Assembly: GCA_021234155.1 (NCBI GenBank)
Contig: JAJEKV010000684.1
Location: 53,244-117,243, forward strand
DNA length: 64,000 bases
Source: Isoetes taiwanensis
Taxonomy: Eukaryota > Streptophyta > Lycopodiopsida > Isoetales > Isoetaceae
Direction of reading: 5' to 3'
In this document: piece after piece, positions 45,515 to 57,600 of the stretch
Layout of the letters: every line of letters starts with the position of its first letter
How positions within the stretch are numbered: position 1 is the stretch's first letter
Position numbers and translations under genes: made by a program
The notes under the pieces: generated by a model
Told to the model about the DNA's origin: nothing
The model's input: the letters and a program-made list of their open reading frames with translations, nothing else
Databases searched by the model: none

Positions 45515-46780
45515 TAGTACCTAAGCCAAACATCTATTAGCATTGTATTTTATGGGGTCCAAATTATATAATTGGATATTCCCTTCATGGGTAGTTAAGC
45601 ATGATGCGGCTACCCACTATCCCCATTGTAGAAAATCTGGTGAGATGAATGAAGCCTAGTCTAGTCACCTTATTCTCTTTTCTTTGAATCCATGGGGGAG
45701 GGCTTCTCCTGCTTGGATTGACAATTGGCGTCTCTTTCATCTTTGTGGCATGTCCTTTTTCAACCTTGCCTCTTCTTTAGCCATAATCCTTTGACCTTAG
45801 TCCTCGATCTTTTTTGATAAGGAAGTCCTTTGTCTATTCGAGGGAGGTTTTGGTGTTTCATGCGAGCCCCATTCAAGAATAGTTTAAAAGTAATAAAAAC
45901 TTGGTTATAAAAACCAAGTAAATGTTTTAACATATCATAAATATCAACGTTTATATCATCAAAATATAGATGAGCAGTCGAGATGATTCAAAGATGAACG
46001 AACAAGATCGGGATCTCGTCCTCACATTCTATTGGCTGAAACTACTCTTATTTATTGTTAGGGAAATGGGCGCTTTGCTTTGTTGCGGGGAATTCAAGCC
46101 CACGACTGCGGCTTCCATCTCCTATTTTTGACCATTCGGCTTCCATCTGCGGCTTCCATTTTAGCGGATCCGGCTCCATTGCAGCCATTGCCTCATCTCC
46201 GGTTGCCCAGATTCTTCAACCTCCAAAGCGTTTCAAAGCAGGGAGCTTATCGTCTTCAAAAGCTTGGCCCGCGAAGCCATTTATGGATCAAGAAATTGCG
46301 GGTGCGAGGGAGCAAATGCGGTGGCTCGTTGCAATTTTTTGCTTCAACTTGCAGCCTCATTCCTTTGGAATGGTATGAATTTGTATCTTCTTCCCTTGAT
46401 CGATTATTATGAAAAAATCGTTTTCTATTATTTTGTGGATATGAGGAGCCCAGGAAGCGCAGGGCTTGTAAAGATCTCTATAATCTGCTGCAAAGCTATA
46501 TCTGGCAAGTTTTGTTTCTAACTTCTACTCGCGGCAACCAAATGCTGGGGGCGGCTTGCCTGGGAAGCATGATACCCGCTTAAGGTTTTATCTACCTTTT
46601 ATTTCTCACTCTTCTTCTTGATTCCTATTTTTTTTTTCGCTTCTTGTAGCTTCCAATCTGTTGTGGTCGTTTTCTCAACGCGGGCGCGCAATGTAAAAAG
46701 GTGGTTGGGGGCAGGGCCCAACCAAACAATGTAGTGTGGTGTGTGGTCACATGTCCAGTTGGATGCTGCCTAGTGGCGTG
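45515..46780. other. Spacer with weak coding-like frames
   Basis: Overlapping plus frames at 46055-46412 (107-110 codons) are Ser/Pro/Leu-rich and might be a first exon with a transit-peptide-like start, but no downstream exon could be matched. Nothing else is supported. Confidence 0.3.
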
Positions 46781-46815
46781 ACGTTAAAACTACTATCTAT
46801 CTATCTATCTATCTC
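46781..46815 (+). mobile_element. Retroelement-like 3' tail, (CTAT)n
   Basis: GTGACGTTAAAACTA is followed by about six tetramers. The phrase GACGTTAAAA before a short pyrimidine repeat is the same as at 47,388 before (TATTC)n. This may be the 3' end of a related retroelement with a different tail. Confidence 0.35.
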
Positions 46816-47270
46816 AAAAGATATGGGATCGCAGATTTTTGGCCCAAGTGAAGTGGCGGTCATTATCATGCACATATAAATCCCACCGCCAGCACAGGGC
46901 CCCAAGCTTATTTGCTTGCTTCATTGTCCGTGAACAAGGTTGTAGCTATTGCATCAATTCCGCGAGACGGGGTCCCACAAATTTCTGATTGGAGATTGGT
47001 AGATGGGAGCGCCGTAATTGTCAGCGAGAAGCGAAGGCTAATAATGCTGCCGATTATAGGTTATTGAAGATGAAAGCCATACTCTTCCCCGAAGTTGCCA
47101 CCGCTTTTGAGATCGTCCGGGAATTATTTTTTGACCTTAGCATTCATTGCGCCCACAACTTCTCAGAGCACCATCTGTGCATGACTTGGCATTATACGTA
47201 CTTGAGATTCTAGATAAACGTCTGCAATTACTGAGCCCTCAGTAGTCATTATCTCTGCTTGTCTAGTATC
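46816..47270. other. Spacer upstream of stem-loop copy 3
   Basis: Open frame of 74 codons (46989-47213), without motif. Part of it may be the 5'-truncated body of the retroelement whose 3' end follows. Confidence 0.3.
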
Positions 47271-47415
47271 ATCATTACTGCAAAGGTTTTTCCCTTGAAA
47301 ACCTTTCGAAAGGTGGGGTTTTTAATCCTAGTAGTAATGATTGTACTAGCCCATTGTATGGGTCCCATGACCTATTGGTCTCCGTGGACGTTAAAAAAAC
47401 TATTCTATTCTATTC
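47271..47415 (+). mobile_element. LINE 3' end with stem-loop copy 3 and (TATTC)n
   Basis: Outer arms ATCATTAC (47271-47278) and GTAATGAT (47334-47341) are perfectly complementary. Inner hairpin AAAGGTTTTT-CCCTT-GAAAACCTTT is at 47282-47306, and the U-rich GGGGTTTTTAATCC follows. About 60 bases later GACGTTAAAAAAAC leads into three TATTC units (47401-47415). The order matches the end of the LINE at 53.5-53.67 kb, so this is probably a 5'-truncated copy of a related element. Confidence 0.6.
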
Positions 47416-47735
47416 TTTTTCCAATTTTGTGTTTGCACTGAGTTCTTGTCAAACTGTTCTCCATGCTGCTTGGGCTTTGCCTTTCAACAAATGGAACAGA
47501 TTTGTGGCAAATGAGCCTGGAAACAGACAGTGCTTAAGTCTTATTCAAATGGATTTGATTTGTGGCAAAAAGGGTTTGGATAGAGTGTCTAAATTTGTTG
47601 TTATTTTTACCTTATCTTTGTTATGTTTATGAATTGTAACTGCAATTTCGAAAAATAAAGAATATATTTTGCAATGGTGAGGCTTTAGGCGACTTGTATT
47701 TCTAAATTTGTTTAGGCTAAAATAACACTTGAAAA
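47416..47735. other. Spacer without a supported gene
   Basis: AT-rich; open frame to 47,632 has no motif. An AATAAA-like AAAATAAAG occurs near 47,652. Confidence 0.4.
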
Positions 47736-48435
47736 CAATAGTTATTTCTTAAAAACCACACTTTTCCCAAAAAACACGTATCGTTTAAAAAAAAAAAAAA
47801 AAACACTTAGAAACAACATAATTAAAGAAAAACCACATTTTTTTTAAAAAGCACCTGTCCTTTTGTTAAGAAAACAACACTGAGAAACAACAGAGTTTAA
47901 AAAAACCATATTCTTCTTAAAAAACACATATTATTTTATTAAGAAAACAACACTTGGAAACAACAGTTTAAAAAACCACATTCTTCCTAGAAAACACATA
48001 TCACTTTTTAAAAAAACAACATTTAGAAACAACATAGTTAAAAAAAAAAGAAACTACATGTAGTTTCTAGCAAAATGGGACAAAATTTATCACGTAGTTT
48101 TTTAGTGTTTTTTTTCATACAAAACAATAGATAAAAACTACATGTGGACCTTTTGGGTTTTATTAAGAACCACATGTCTATTTTAGAAAAAGCAACACTT
48201 GAAAACCATATCTACTTCTAAAAAACAACATGTAGACACACGCGTAATTCCTACGTGTAGATAATTTTGACAAAACTCTACATGTAAACTTTTAACAAAA
48301 CTACACATATAAAAATTTGGCTAAAAACTACACGTTGTTTCTAGCAAAATCGGACAAAAAACACCACGTAGTTTTTTGATGTTGTTTTTTTAGCAAAAAC
48401 CACACTAAAAAACAACATGTGGACCCAGTATTGAG
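47736..48435. repeat. A/C-rich degenerate tandem array
   Basis: About 700 bp in which AAAACAACACTTAGAAACAA, AAAAAACCACATTCTTC and AAAACACATATCA recur with a period near 60-70 bp, drifting to CTACATGTAGTTTCTAGCAA in the second half. The plus strand is almost depleted of G. No open frame is meaningful here. Confidence 0.75.
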
Positions 48436-50040
48436 GTGGTTGTGTTAAATTACAGAGTTTAAAGCAGACAGAAGGACAGAAAGAAATAAAATGGCATGGG
48501 CTCAACTATTGCATGCATGGACTCTACTTTTCTAAACTTAGATGGTCGCGATAAGTAAACCCAAATCTAGAACCTGACATTTACATCATACAAGATACAC
48601 AGTTATGCTCTCCGGCCAAACCAAATTACCAAATCCTGGATTGTCCTACATTAAACCAAATCCATAATTGTAACTACATGAATCCCATGCTATAACTAAA
48701 GAGGGAAAAAAATGGAAGGGAGCAAAAGGCAGTTTAGGAAGAGAACAAAATGGCCCAGCCCTGCAATCAAATCGGCCCAGTCCTGTGATGAAATTGGCCC
48801 AGCTCTGCCGCATAATCAAAGGTTTCAAAATACATATTTGCATGAGTGTAGCACTCAAAATTTTAGGGATGAGAATACGATAAAACCGTAGGGTTTGTAC
48901 CTGTAATTAAGATGAAGCGTCCAAGCTCATATGGCAAGAAAAAGAAGCACCTTCTTGAATCTTCAAACCTCCCCATGATTTTGGGTTCTTGAAAGGTGAG
49001 GCGAGACCGGATTTTGAATCACCGACCCGAGCTTGTTTTAAGAAAGCACAATCGGCGTTTATACCTCACAACCCCATTTTTTTTTTCGCATCTTGCTATA
49101 GCTCGCCTACCGCCGCGGCAAAACAAAGGGTCCCTTTTGCTTCTTCTCGGCAAACAAGAATTATTTAATAAATAGCATGTGAGCAATATACCTATGTCTT
49201 CGTTCTTGTGGGGGGGCTTGAGATAAGGTCAAGCGTGGTCTGTCGTAAAGCCACTAGCCAAGTCGAAGCGGTAGGAGGATATTTTCAAAAGGAAATATAC
49301 GTGGCATGTAAATATGAGATTAGATTGCGACGCGAAAATATTAGGAGGAATACAGGAAAAAGAAAAATGACAAACTGCTTTATATATGTAGGGAAAAGAA
49401 AATTATAGGGTAAATATGTAATGAATCAAACCTAATTTGGATGTAAGAGATCATTTGATTGCATCTGATTTTGCTTTCAACATCTATGAAGCAAGGGCTG
49501 CTTTATATCTATTATTTCCCAACTTCCAGGTCCATATCAGGTTATAACGCAACATGTTGGCAAGCTCATGAACATCATATAAAACATTAAATATAGCACA
49601 AATCCCATGACACACCAAAACAAAAAAAATTCAAATTTTCTTTTTCGATACGAAATGCGGCCAATAAAGTGCGGCCACCATCACCATAACACCATCTTCC
49701 AAAGTAAGGAATGAAAGAGGCCCGAAAAGTAAACTGGCCAACCTACGTGTCTTAGTTTTAATACCTTTATAAAAGCTTATTGCACTACAATGATCTTTTA
49801 CATATGTTTGCAATGTTGCCTTTAAGCGTGTCTTCGGGTTTATTGACCATGGCTAGATAAAAGAAAAGTAATCAAGCCTCTCTCGTTCATCTTCCATTTC
49901 CTATTTTGCTGCATAAATCCAAGAGGGACCCTAGAAAGCCAAATAAATACACCTAGAAAGCCAGATGGAATCAATTTATGGCTAATTCAACACAATCTGC
50001 AGGTGAACCATCAAAATTTATGTTCTAGAATCAAGCTCAA
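48436..50040. other. Spacer with a small GGCCCAG triplet repeat
   Basis: ATGGCCCAGCCCTGCAATC and two variants about 22 bp apart occur at 48,749-48,815. Open frames are short. Nothing else is supported. Confidence 0.4.
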
Positions 50041-50066
50041 GCTCAAGCTCAAGCTCAAACTCAAAC
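50041..50066. repeat. (CAAGCT)n microsatellite, left part
   Basis: A hexamer run that begins near 50,033 and drifts to CTCAAA. It continues beyond the inserted element at 50,627-50,660, so it was one array before the insertion. Confidence 0.7.
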
Positions 50067-50626
50067 CAATGTTGTTAAAAAACCCGTTTTTATTTTTTAA
50101 AGTACTTCTATAAAAATCCTCACGTTTTTTAAAGGATTTTTATGATTTGGTATGGCCAAAAAAAAAAAGTTCACATTCTTTGCACATCTTTATTGGACAT
50201 ATTTTCTCTTTGAAAATGCACATTTTGCTACAAAGTTACAAGGCGTAGCATGCCAACAAGTAAATCGATGCTTATCTTTGCTACTAGAAACTATTAAGTT
50301 CAAATACAAAGATATCATATTTGTTTTTGTTATGCAACTCTTAATAAAGTTCAAAGAACATTATTATAGAGGTTAAGAAATATAAGAATCTCATATACAA
50401 GGATAAATAAGTTCAAGAATATCATATATTTGGATTAAAAAATTTACGGTCTAGGGATTTTTTAAGGATTTTTAAGGATTTTTAAAGATTTTTAAGGATT
50501 TTAAAGATTTTAACATTTTTTTATATAAAATCGTTTTTAAAGATTTTTTCCAAAAATTTTAAAAGCTTCAAAAATCTTAAATAACGTTTTTTAAACGTAC
50601 AGATTTTGACATACTTAACAATATTG
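50067..50626. mobile_element. 560-bp hAT-like MITE in a microsatellite
   Basis: The ends CAATGTTGTTAA and, reversed, CAATATTGTTAA agree at 11 of 12 positions. ACTCAAAC (8 bp) flanks both sides (50059-50066, 50627-50634), though the flanking repeat makes the length of the duplication uncertain. The interior is AT-rich with TTTTTAAGGAT repeats near both ends in inverted orientation. Eight-base duplications and CA-starting ends suit the hAT superfamily. A 74-codon frame inside is not a transposase. Confidence 0.6.
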
Positions 50627-51690
50627 ACTCAAACTCAAGCTCAAGCACAGGGAAGCTCAAGCTTATTACAATCAAGCAAACCCCTGAGTCCATAAATTAT
50701 ATTACCCCGCAACAACCGCCGGTTCGAGGTGGGGGCCTAGCTCATCTGGGCATCCTCGACATGAGTGCGTGGTCCAACAAAACTCCTACACGCCTTCCGT
50801 TTGTGGGTTTGAAATAAATTGTCCTTAAAAAGATAAACCAAAAAAGTTCTTAAAAAGTTTGTTGTTTAAATATAACAAGCCCTTAAAAAGATAAACCAAT
50901 AAAATAATATAAAAGCCCTTAAAATAATATAAGCTTCTTTATTTCCCCTTTCATTTGTAGCTACATTTTTCTCTATGTTTATATGAACTCTCAATGGTTC
51001 AAATAAGCACAAAAACAAATATTAAACCTTATAACTCCAACAAAAACCATTTGCCAATGTAACTGATTACGTTAGAAAACAGGTACAGCTTTCAAATTCA
51101 CAAGCCGATTATGAGTAGGATAGCATAAAACATAGGCTCGGACGAATGTTATGACTCCGGAAAAGGTGCTTGGAAATCGATTGGATGGATCTTTGCTAGA
51201 ATTGGGTGAGAGAGAAGAGGGAACGACCATTTTTCATTTCTAAACGAGCAGATTAAAGGGGTCTCCTTTACTTTTTACACGCCAGCCCAGCCAGGCCCTC
51301 TGGCTTTCTTGCAATTTCTGCCTATTATCGCGTAGCACCTCCTCATCAAAAGAAGTTGATGTAGCGGCAATTTTCGTTAGATTCTTCTTTTTCTAAGATA
51401 CGCCCAAAGAAATTAGAAATTGGCTAAAAAGGAACGCGGAGATGGGAATGGGTTACGCGGATTCTCTCGCTTTCTCCCTCCATGCTTTGCTCTCTTCTTG
51501 GTCCTTCCTTTCCCTCTAGCTTTTTCTTTTCCTTTCTCGATGGGCCTCTTACTTTCCATTAGGTCTTTTAATTCTCCTTATCCGCGAGATAGGCATGGCT
51601 GCAGTTTATCCGAAGGCGATGTTATCATGGGCCCTCGGCGTCTAGCTAATGGGAAACGACAGATTTAGATGGCATGCAGGCGAACTTAAA
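50627..51690. other. Spacer
   Basis: Remaining CTCAAG repeats to 50,660, then AT-rich sequence. GGGGGCCTAGCTCATCTGGG (50742-50761) resembles a tRNA 5' half with an A box, but the B box is poor (GGGTTTGAAAT, near 50,805). An 82-codon frame (51420-51668) has no motif. Confidence 0.35.
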
Positions 51691-53671
51691 ATGGGGCAGG
51701 CCTCAGTTACTTGTCCTCCGGCATTGTTCAATAAAGCATTGAAGGCTTCTATGCAATGGACCACTAGCGAGTAGTGCCCATATACAAAGCGGGGGACCCT
51801 CAATGCGACCAACTACCGTTACTATTATGAATTGACTCTCTCTTTGCAAAAGCTGTTGGGGCATCCCCTTGGGTGACAATGGGCGGATTGGTCGCGAGCT
51901 CTTACTGACGGGTTCCGGCCCGGACATTCCACCATTGATGTATCTTCACTTTCTGCGCATTGTTGATGGGGATGGCGGGAATCGCCCGACAGAACATGCT
52001 GTTGTTTCGTCGATTTTGCAAAAGCGTTTGACTGATACCCATAACAAGCTGCAGAACGGTCGGCGGTTGGAGACCCGGACTTACAAAATCACGGTATATA
52101 GACATCTGCGAGGCATGCCGAGGCGTATCATCAGCAACCTGACCCGTGTCAGTAGCATTGGAGTGCGCGGGGTTGCCCTCCCCACACTCTTTGGTCTATA
52201 CATTTGATCGGTTGGAAGGTGGCTCTCCCCGAGCATGGATGCGCTGGCGACATCTCATGCATCACACAATCCAAACTCTCATATATGCCGATGATGTCAA
52301 CCTCATGGCCTATACTCCGGAGGACATGCGGTGTCACCCGGAGGCTCTTGACACTTTTTTGCCAATTCGGCATGCGAGTTAACTTGGCCAAAACTAGGGG
52401 TGCTAGTTGCATCGTCCGTCGACCAAGGCTTCCCACCTTCACTTACCGGGGCAGAGGTAGGGTGGCTCCGACCTCCACAAGTACTTGGGATTCAGCCCCA
52501 ACTACCACCCATTGGGATAAATGCATCGGGGTTCTGCGGGTCCACTGCTGGTTGAAAGCACTATATGCCATCACCGAGAACAACGACCCAAAGGCGGTTA
52601 TGTACAGGGCCCCAACACATTTGTTTGAACCTTGGTTGAGCGGTCCCTTTTGTATAGGGCGAAGTGTGGGGGTCCAGGTGATATCCCTCAACACCGAAAA
52701 TGACCTCGAGCGGGGTGCGAAGGCCTTCGGCGTACGGGCCACGGGGGTGAAGTCCCGCAGTTCGTACGAGATCCTACTCCGGAGGCGAACTTTCTACCCT
52801 TCAAGCAGCGAGGTACATTGGGGCACCATATGCGTTTACTTACCAAAAGGTGGTAAGCTATGGGCGATACAAGCGCTTGCCCCATCTTGCTTTATTACGC
52901 GATGGGTCCCCTAGCCTACCGAAATCCTGGCTACAGAAGAACAAAGCAAGCTTCGATGGTTCTCCATGGCCCCGGCGTCTGCGAACAAATCTCACGTCGA
53001 GTCGGAGACAAAGAAGATGTGGCACTTAAAGGCGTACTCCACGGATGCTACTTTCCCTTACGCGCAAGCTAAGGATCTTGAGGCTTTCCCGAAGCCGCCG
53101 CGATTAAAGGCGGCACACTGCTCGGCTGACAAGTCAATCCCTAGGCTCATAAGAGGCCCACACGTTACTTATTTGCCGGCTATGAAGAAGAAGCGCGGAC
53201 TTATAGCTTCCATTTGCGCGGTGCACATCGCCTCCGCATTAAAGGCGTTGGGAACGGGAAACCGCGAGCAAAGGCTTTGCCGGTGTTGCCACCCGAGCGA
53301 TTGAGGATGAATGTCATACCCACCCTCCAAGTCTGCGGCATTTGCCCATATCAGGAGGTATGTTCGACTACTAGTGCACGGCCGGTAGTTGCATCGGTTA
53401 TTGACTACGTCGGTGGGTTTGTTGGGGTCATACCTCCGGGGAGGTTATGGATGCGGACTTCGTTTATTGTCCCTGGGGGATGGTCTTGAAGCGTCCATGC
53501 AATTATGCTGATCACCCCGGTATCTTTTAATACTATTAAGGGTTTTCCCTCGAAAACCCTTGGTGAGGTTTTTAATCCTATCGATATCGCTTGCTGCTCT
53601 CTTTGTTTGGGTTCCATAGGCGGTTGGTCTCGGGTGGGCCGCTAAAACCCTATTCTATTCTATTCTATTCT
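51691..53671 (+). mobile_element. Decayed LINE, non-L1 type, with (TATTC)n tail
   Basis: Reverse-transcriptase motifs occur in order in shifting frames. They are an 'IYKAGD'-like piece near 51,780, CCFVDFAKAFD (about 52,000), a QGCP-type turn before LFGLYI (to 52,207), LIYADDVNLM with the catalytic YADD (about 52,280), FGMRVNLAKT, and KALYAITENN. The set differs from L1 and resembles LINEs in which YADD is followed by 'VNxxKTK' and 'WKALYA'. It ends with stem-loop copy 4, CCGCTAAAACCC and four TATTC units (53651-53670). Numerous stops and shifts show it is dead. The 5' end is not defined. Confidence 0.72.
53518..53589 (+). other. Recurrent stem-loop, copy 4 (LINE 3' region)
   Basis: Outer arms CGGTATC (53518-53524) and GATATCG (53583-53589) pair with one G-T. 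Inner hairpin AAGGGTTTTC-CCTC-GAAAACCCTT is at 53538-53561, and the U-rich GAGGTTTTTAATCC is at 53565-53578. It lies about 60 bases before the (TATTC)n tail of the LINE. Confidence 0.7.
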
Positions 53672-54616
53672 TATGTGGGGCTTCCAAACAAAGCTGACTA
53701 CTAGAAGATAGTTCCCGGCTTCGAGAGAGGAAGTGGAAAAATGAGCAATCCCGGGCTGTTGCGGCATCTAGCATTTGGCAATGGTGCTAAGTTTTGGTTC
53801 ACCTTTTGTTGTTCTTTCAACATTTTGGAAGTCGCCCCATGGAGACTCAATTCATGTATAAACCTTCAAAAAGCCCTTAGTCATATATGTCCCCATGGAG
53901 ACCAATTCAAGCCCTACTCTAATACCAAATGTAATGTTCCTTAACCATCACGCCTAACCAACTAGCCAAAATATCTGGATTTATGGGAAATCCATTCCAC
54001 CTTTTATGGTAGTATCAAGAAATGCTATACCAAGATGTACTCGGCGGTCTCCCATGGGCCATTCTGAAACATGCTCCAAAATAAAAATAAAAAAAAAAGG
54101 CAATCAAAACAAATTATATAATGCAATACAATACCACTTGAAATTGGCTACAACAACCTATGCTCGTGCCCATCCAAAAAGAAAATATTGTACCCTAAAA
54201 TGCAAGATGATCATCTAGAAACAATGTTTACAAGCTTCTTTACTAAATCATAAAAACAAAAATAAAAAGGAAGGGGAACAAAGAAAGAAAGAGAAAGGCA
54301 TTCCTTACATTTACACAACCAGCCAGAGGGGCAAAGCAAGTGCCATCAAAACCGAACATTTCAAAATTTTATCATTTAATTTGTCAACATGTAATTAGTT
54401 TATATTATTATTCATTGCCATGCCATTATCCACTACAATTGCATTAAGATATGAAGCTTTAAGATGCACTCTCACAAAAAGCACTTTACCTTAGGGTTTC
54501 TATATTTTACAATGCCATTTTTCCTCTAGATCATTATAGATGTGAATAACTTGGGTATCTTGGTTTGGCCATTCGTGGTTTTTAAGCTTGATCTTTCACC
54601 GGCCCACGGCTCTGGC

Positions 54617-54653
<37 letters not shown>

Positions 54654-57600
54654 ATCAAATTTGAAAATACAAAAGAAATTTATCGCTTGGCGACAAAGGC
54701 CACCGTGAACATTTCTTTGGTTCTAAACCTATGAGTTTGGACTATTAATGCCCAAAGTTTTGCCATGGTAGTTAATAATGTCGATTTTGTGGAAGCAATC
54801 TTTGTAGTGGTCATTGCTAGTGGTGAATCCCCTTAAGATATTGAAGCCATCCATTTTGTTCTATAGAAGCCATTGCTTCTACAAACAAGGTTTTATTGTT
54901 TTTGTACTTTATTCTTTGTTTAAGATCTGCGGTAATTTGTTTCTCGACTTTTACCTTATTTCTCACATGAAATCGCTTACGTAGTGAGATGTTTGCTATC
55001 ATAGAACCAATTCCTATATTAACTGCTTACTGTAGAACATACAAAAGCTCACAAAAATATAGATATGCTAGAGCACCATACTGGTGTCGGATCTCTGCTT
55101 CTTTAACTTAGTACTATCCATTAATTTCAGAAAAAACCTGATTGGGTTGAGGCTCCAAATTATTTTCGAATTCTTTATTCTTGTCTGCTTCCATTTCTTT
55201 GGTAAGCCCCTCTTGAATCAGCCATCATATTTATGCCAGGAGTTGGCAGGATGCGGTTATTCCCATCTGTGCGTGTTGTTATGAACTTAGTGATACCTCC
55301 ATCTTTCCTTTGAGCTTAATTAGCCATCAAACCATATTTTTCAACCACATTAAAAGGTGAATTGCTTTCGGTTTCGCTAAAATCTTTTTTCTTTCATAAT
55401 CTTTAAGATATAGTCAGGTCTTTGTTGATAAGGTCCAGGTGAGTGGCCTTTCCCATTTTAGCACCTCAAAGAGCAAGATGCCATCATATTATTGCTTAAT
55501 ATTAGGCTTATTATTGACTTGCTTATGGCATCTTGCCTCAAAAGAGCATTGGTAGACTAAGAATAACCTATTGCCATCCTTACATCTTATTATTAGCTCC
55601 TATAAGATAACAGAATAGGCTCCATAAGCTGAGTATTTGCATTGACATGATATTCTTTTTAAAGCTATAATAAGTAGAACCAAGCACTCATACTAGCGTC
55701 TTAAACCATTCATGGTAGACATTGTAAAATTACATGGGTAAACAGCAATTTCTTTGGCTACTCATATATCATTAAGCTCCTTTGATGCGCAATGGTCTAT
55801 TCACATTATTGATTAGTAAATTTGTCCCTCGTAGGAGTCACGAAACATTTTATAGAGGATATGCAGTATTTAACTCTTGGGCAAATGGCCATTCTAGGCT
55901 TTGAGAATCAGATCACGCTGGACAATAAGCAAAAGCAAGAATGAATAAACGGTCCCATGTACCTGATTATTTATGTCACAAATAAGCGTATACTATAAGC
56001 CAAAGGCGTAATACAACCAAAGGCGCCTACGGCTAAGCCCTAACTTGATGTTGTGCATGGCAATTGAGCTCTAGATCATTTAGCGAGGAGCAAATATTAT
56101 GATTAAAGAACCAATTGTATGTTAGACTTAAAAGGCATGCATACCAAACGGGAAAATGCTTTCTTCATAAATCCACGGGTTCCATTCTCGATGGCAAAAA
56201 GGAATTCTTCGGCCACAATGTCCTCTGTAGATTTATGTCGCTTTTGCTGTTATTGCATGGGGACTTTCGCGGCTTAAGTGCATGCTTATCCTTTTGTTAC
56301 GGGTTTAATACGCAGGGGCGGTTACGATGAGCCACCATAGCCAAGGCAGCCCGAGCTTTATACACACTGGAATGGATCATCCCAACCACAGCGGGTGTCA
56401 TGGTTTTTCTTAAACATCCTCCGCGGCTAAGCATATTTCATATGAAACTTCTTCAAAAGCGGCTTCCTACCGAGGAGTTAACATTATAATGGTAAAAAGC
56501 GAGGAAAAATTCTAAACAAAATCATCTTACATGAAATCAAACATGGAGCCTTCAAGCTGAATGAATGGTGGGCAAACATGAAATAGGATCGACCTTCATT
56601 CAATAGATGCATGTCGTTGGAACCCTTTGTTGGGCAAATTAGGGTAGAAAGGTTGAGTTCATTAAAACTAAAATTCCCGGTTGAGTTAAGCGCGTGCGGG
56701 AAAAAATTCGGTAGATTTTGCATGCATATTTGTATAAGAGTAATATAAATTTTAGATTGGGGGCGAAAATATTAGGCTATTTGATGAAAAAGTAGAAAAA
56801 ATTTTGATTGTTTTTAAAACTTTGCCCAACACCGGTTGAGCACAACACATCAATATCACGGGGAGCAACAAATAGACAGAGGAGATTATCCCCAAACACA
56901 CGATTCGTCGCATTGAGATCTGCCCTGATAGTCGCTTGAGATGTCTAAAAGCACGACAACATTATTTTTTTCTTTCCTTCTTGCAAAAATGTCCAAGAAA
57001 AACATGTGTTAAGCTTTAGAGCTTCACATTTCTTGCCACCTGGACGTCCTATCGGACATTCTCAATTATATATGTTGTGATCGACGGCTTGAAGATATAG
57101 TTGACAAGATAGAAAATAGCCAAAAGCTGTGGCACAAACAAAAGGAAGGTAATTTGCACCATTATTTCCAGGAAAACATGTGTCCTTTATTGCATGTAAT
57201 TCCACATTATTAAATAACATTTTCTTACTATCAACACTTTCTTATTGAAGGGCTATGTGGACGTATTCTTACGGAGATGCGATTGTCCACATCTATGAAA
57301 GGGAAATCAAAAGCAACGTGGCTCCACCAAAGTATTTCTTATGATGTGTATTTTTTCTAGCAGAAGGCACTACCATAAAGGTCGCCTGTGATGTTGAAGA
57401 GCCTTTTTACTTTCGCCAGTATCAATCCCATTTTGTGCTAAGTATTCTGTTTTTGGTCACCCTCGATATGAACATATGCCAACCTGCAATAGACAATGTA
57501 CTTTTTGCACTTCAATAAACGATGTACTTTTGCACTTCAGTAAGCATGAAGCTTTAGGGAAAAAAAAAAAAAAAAGACTGGATATAAGAAATAGACTTCA

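Noticed and set aside
45135-45533. A 132-codon minus-strand open frame
   Set aside because: It crosses the stem-loop and a GC-rich palindrome, its composition is Lys/Arg-biased, and plus frames overlap; no motif.
50742-50810. Possible tRNA gene beginning GGGGGCCTAGCTCATCTGGG
   Set aside because: The 5' half resembles a tRNA but no acceptor stem, anticodon arm or good B box could be folded.
53741-53944. A 67-codon frame after the second LINE
   Set aside because: No motif and no link to the LINE; ordinary chance length.
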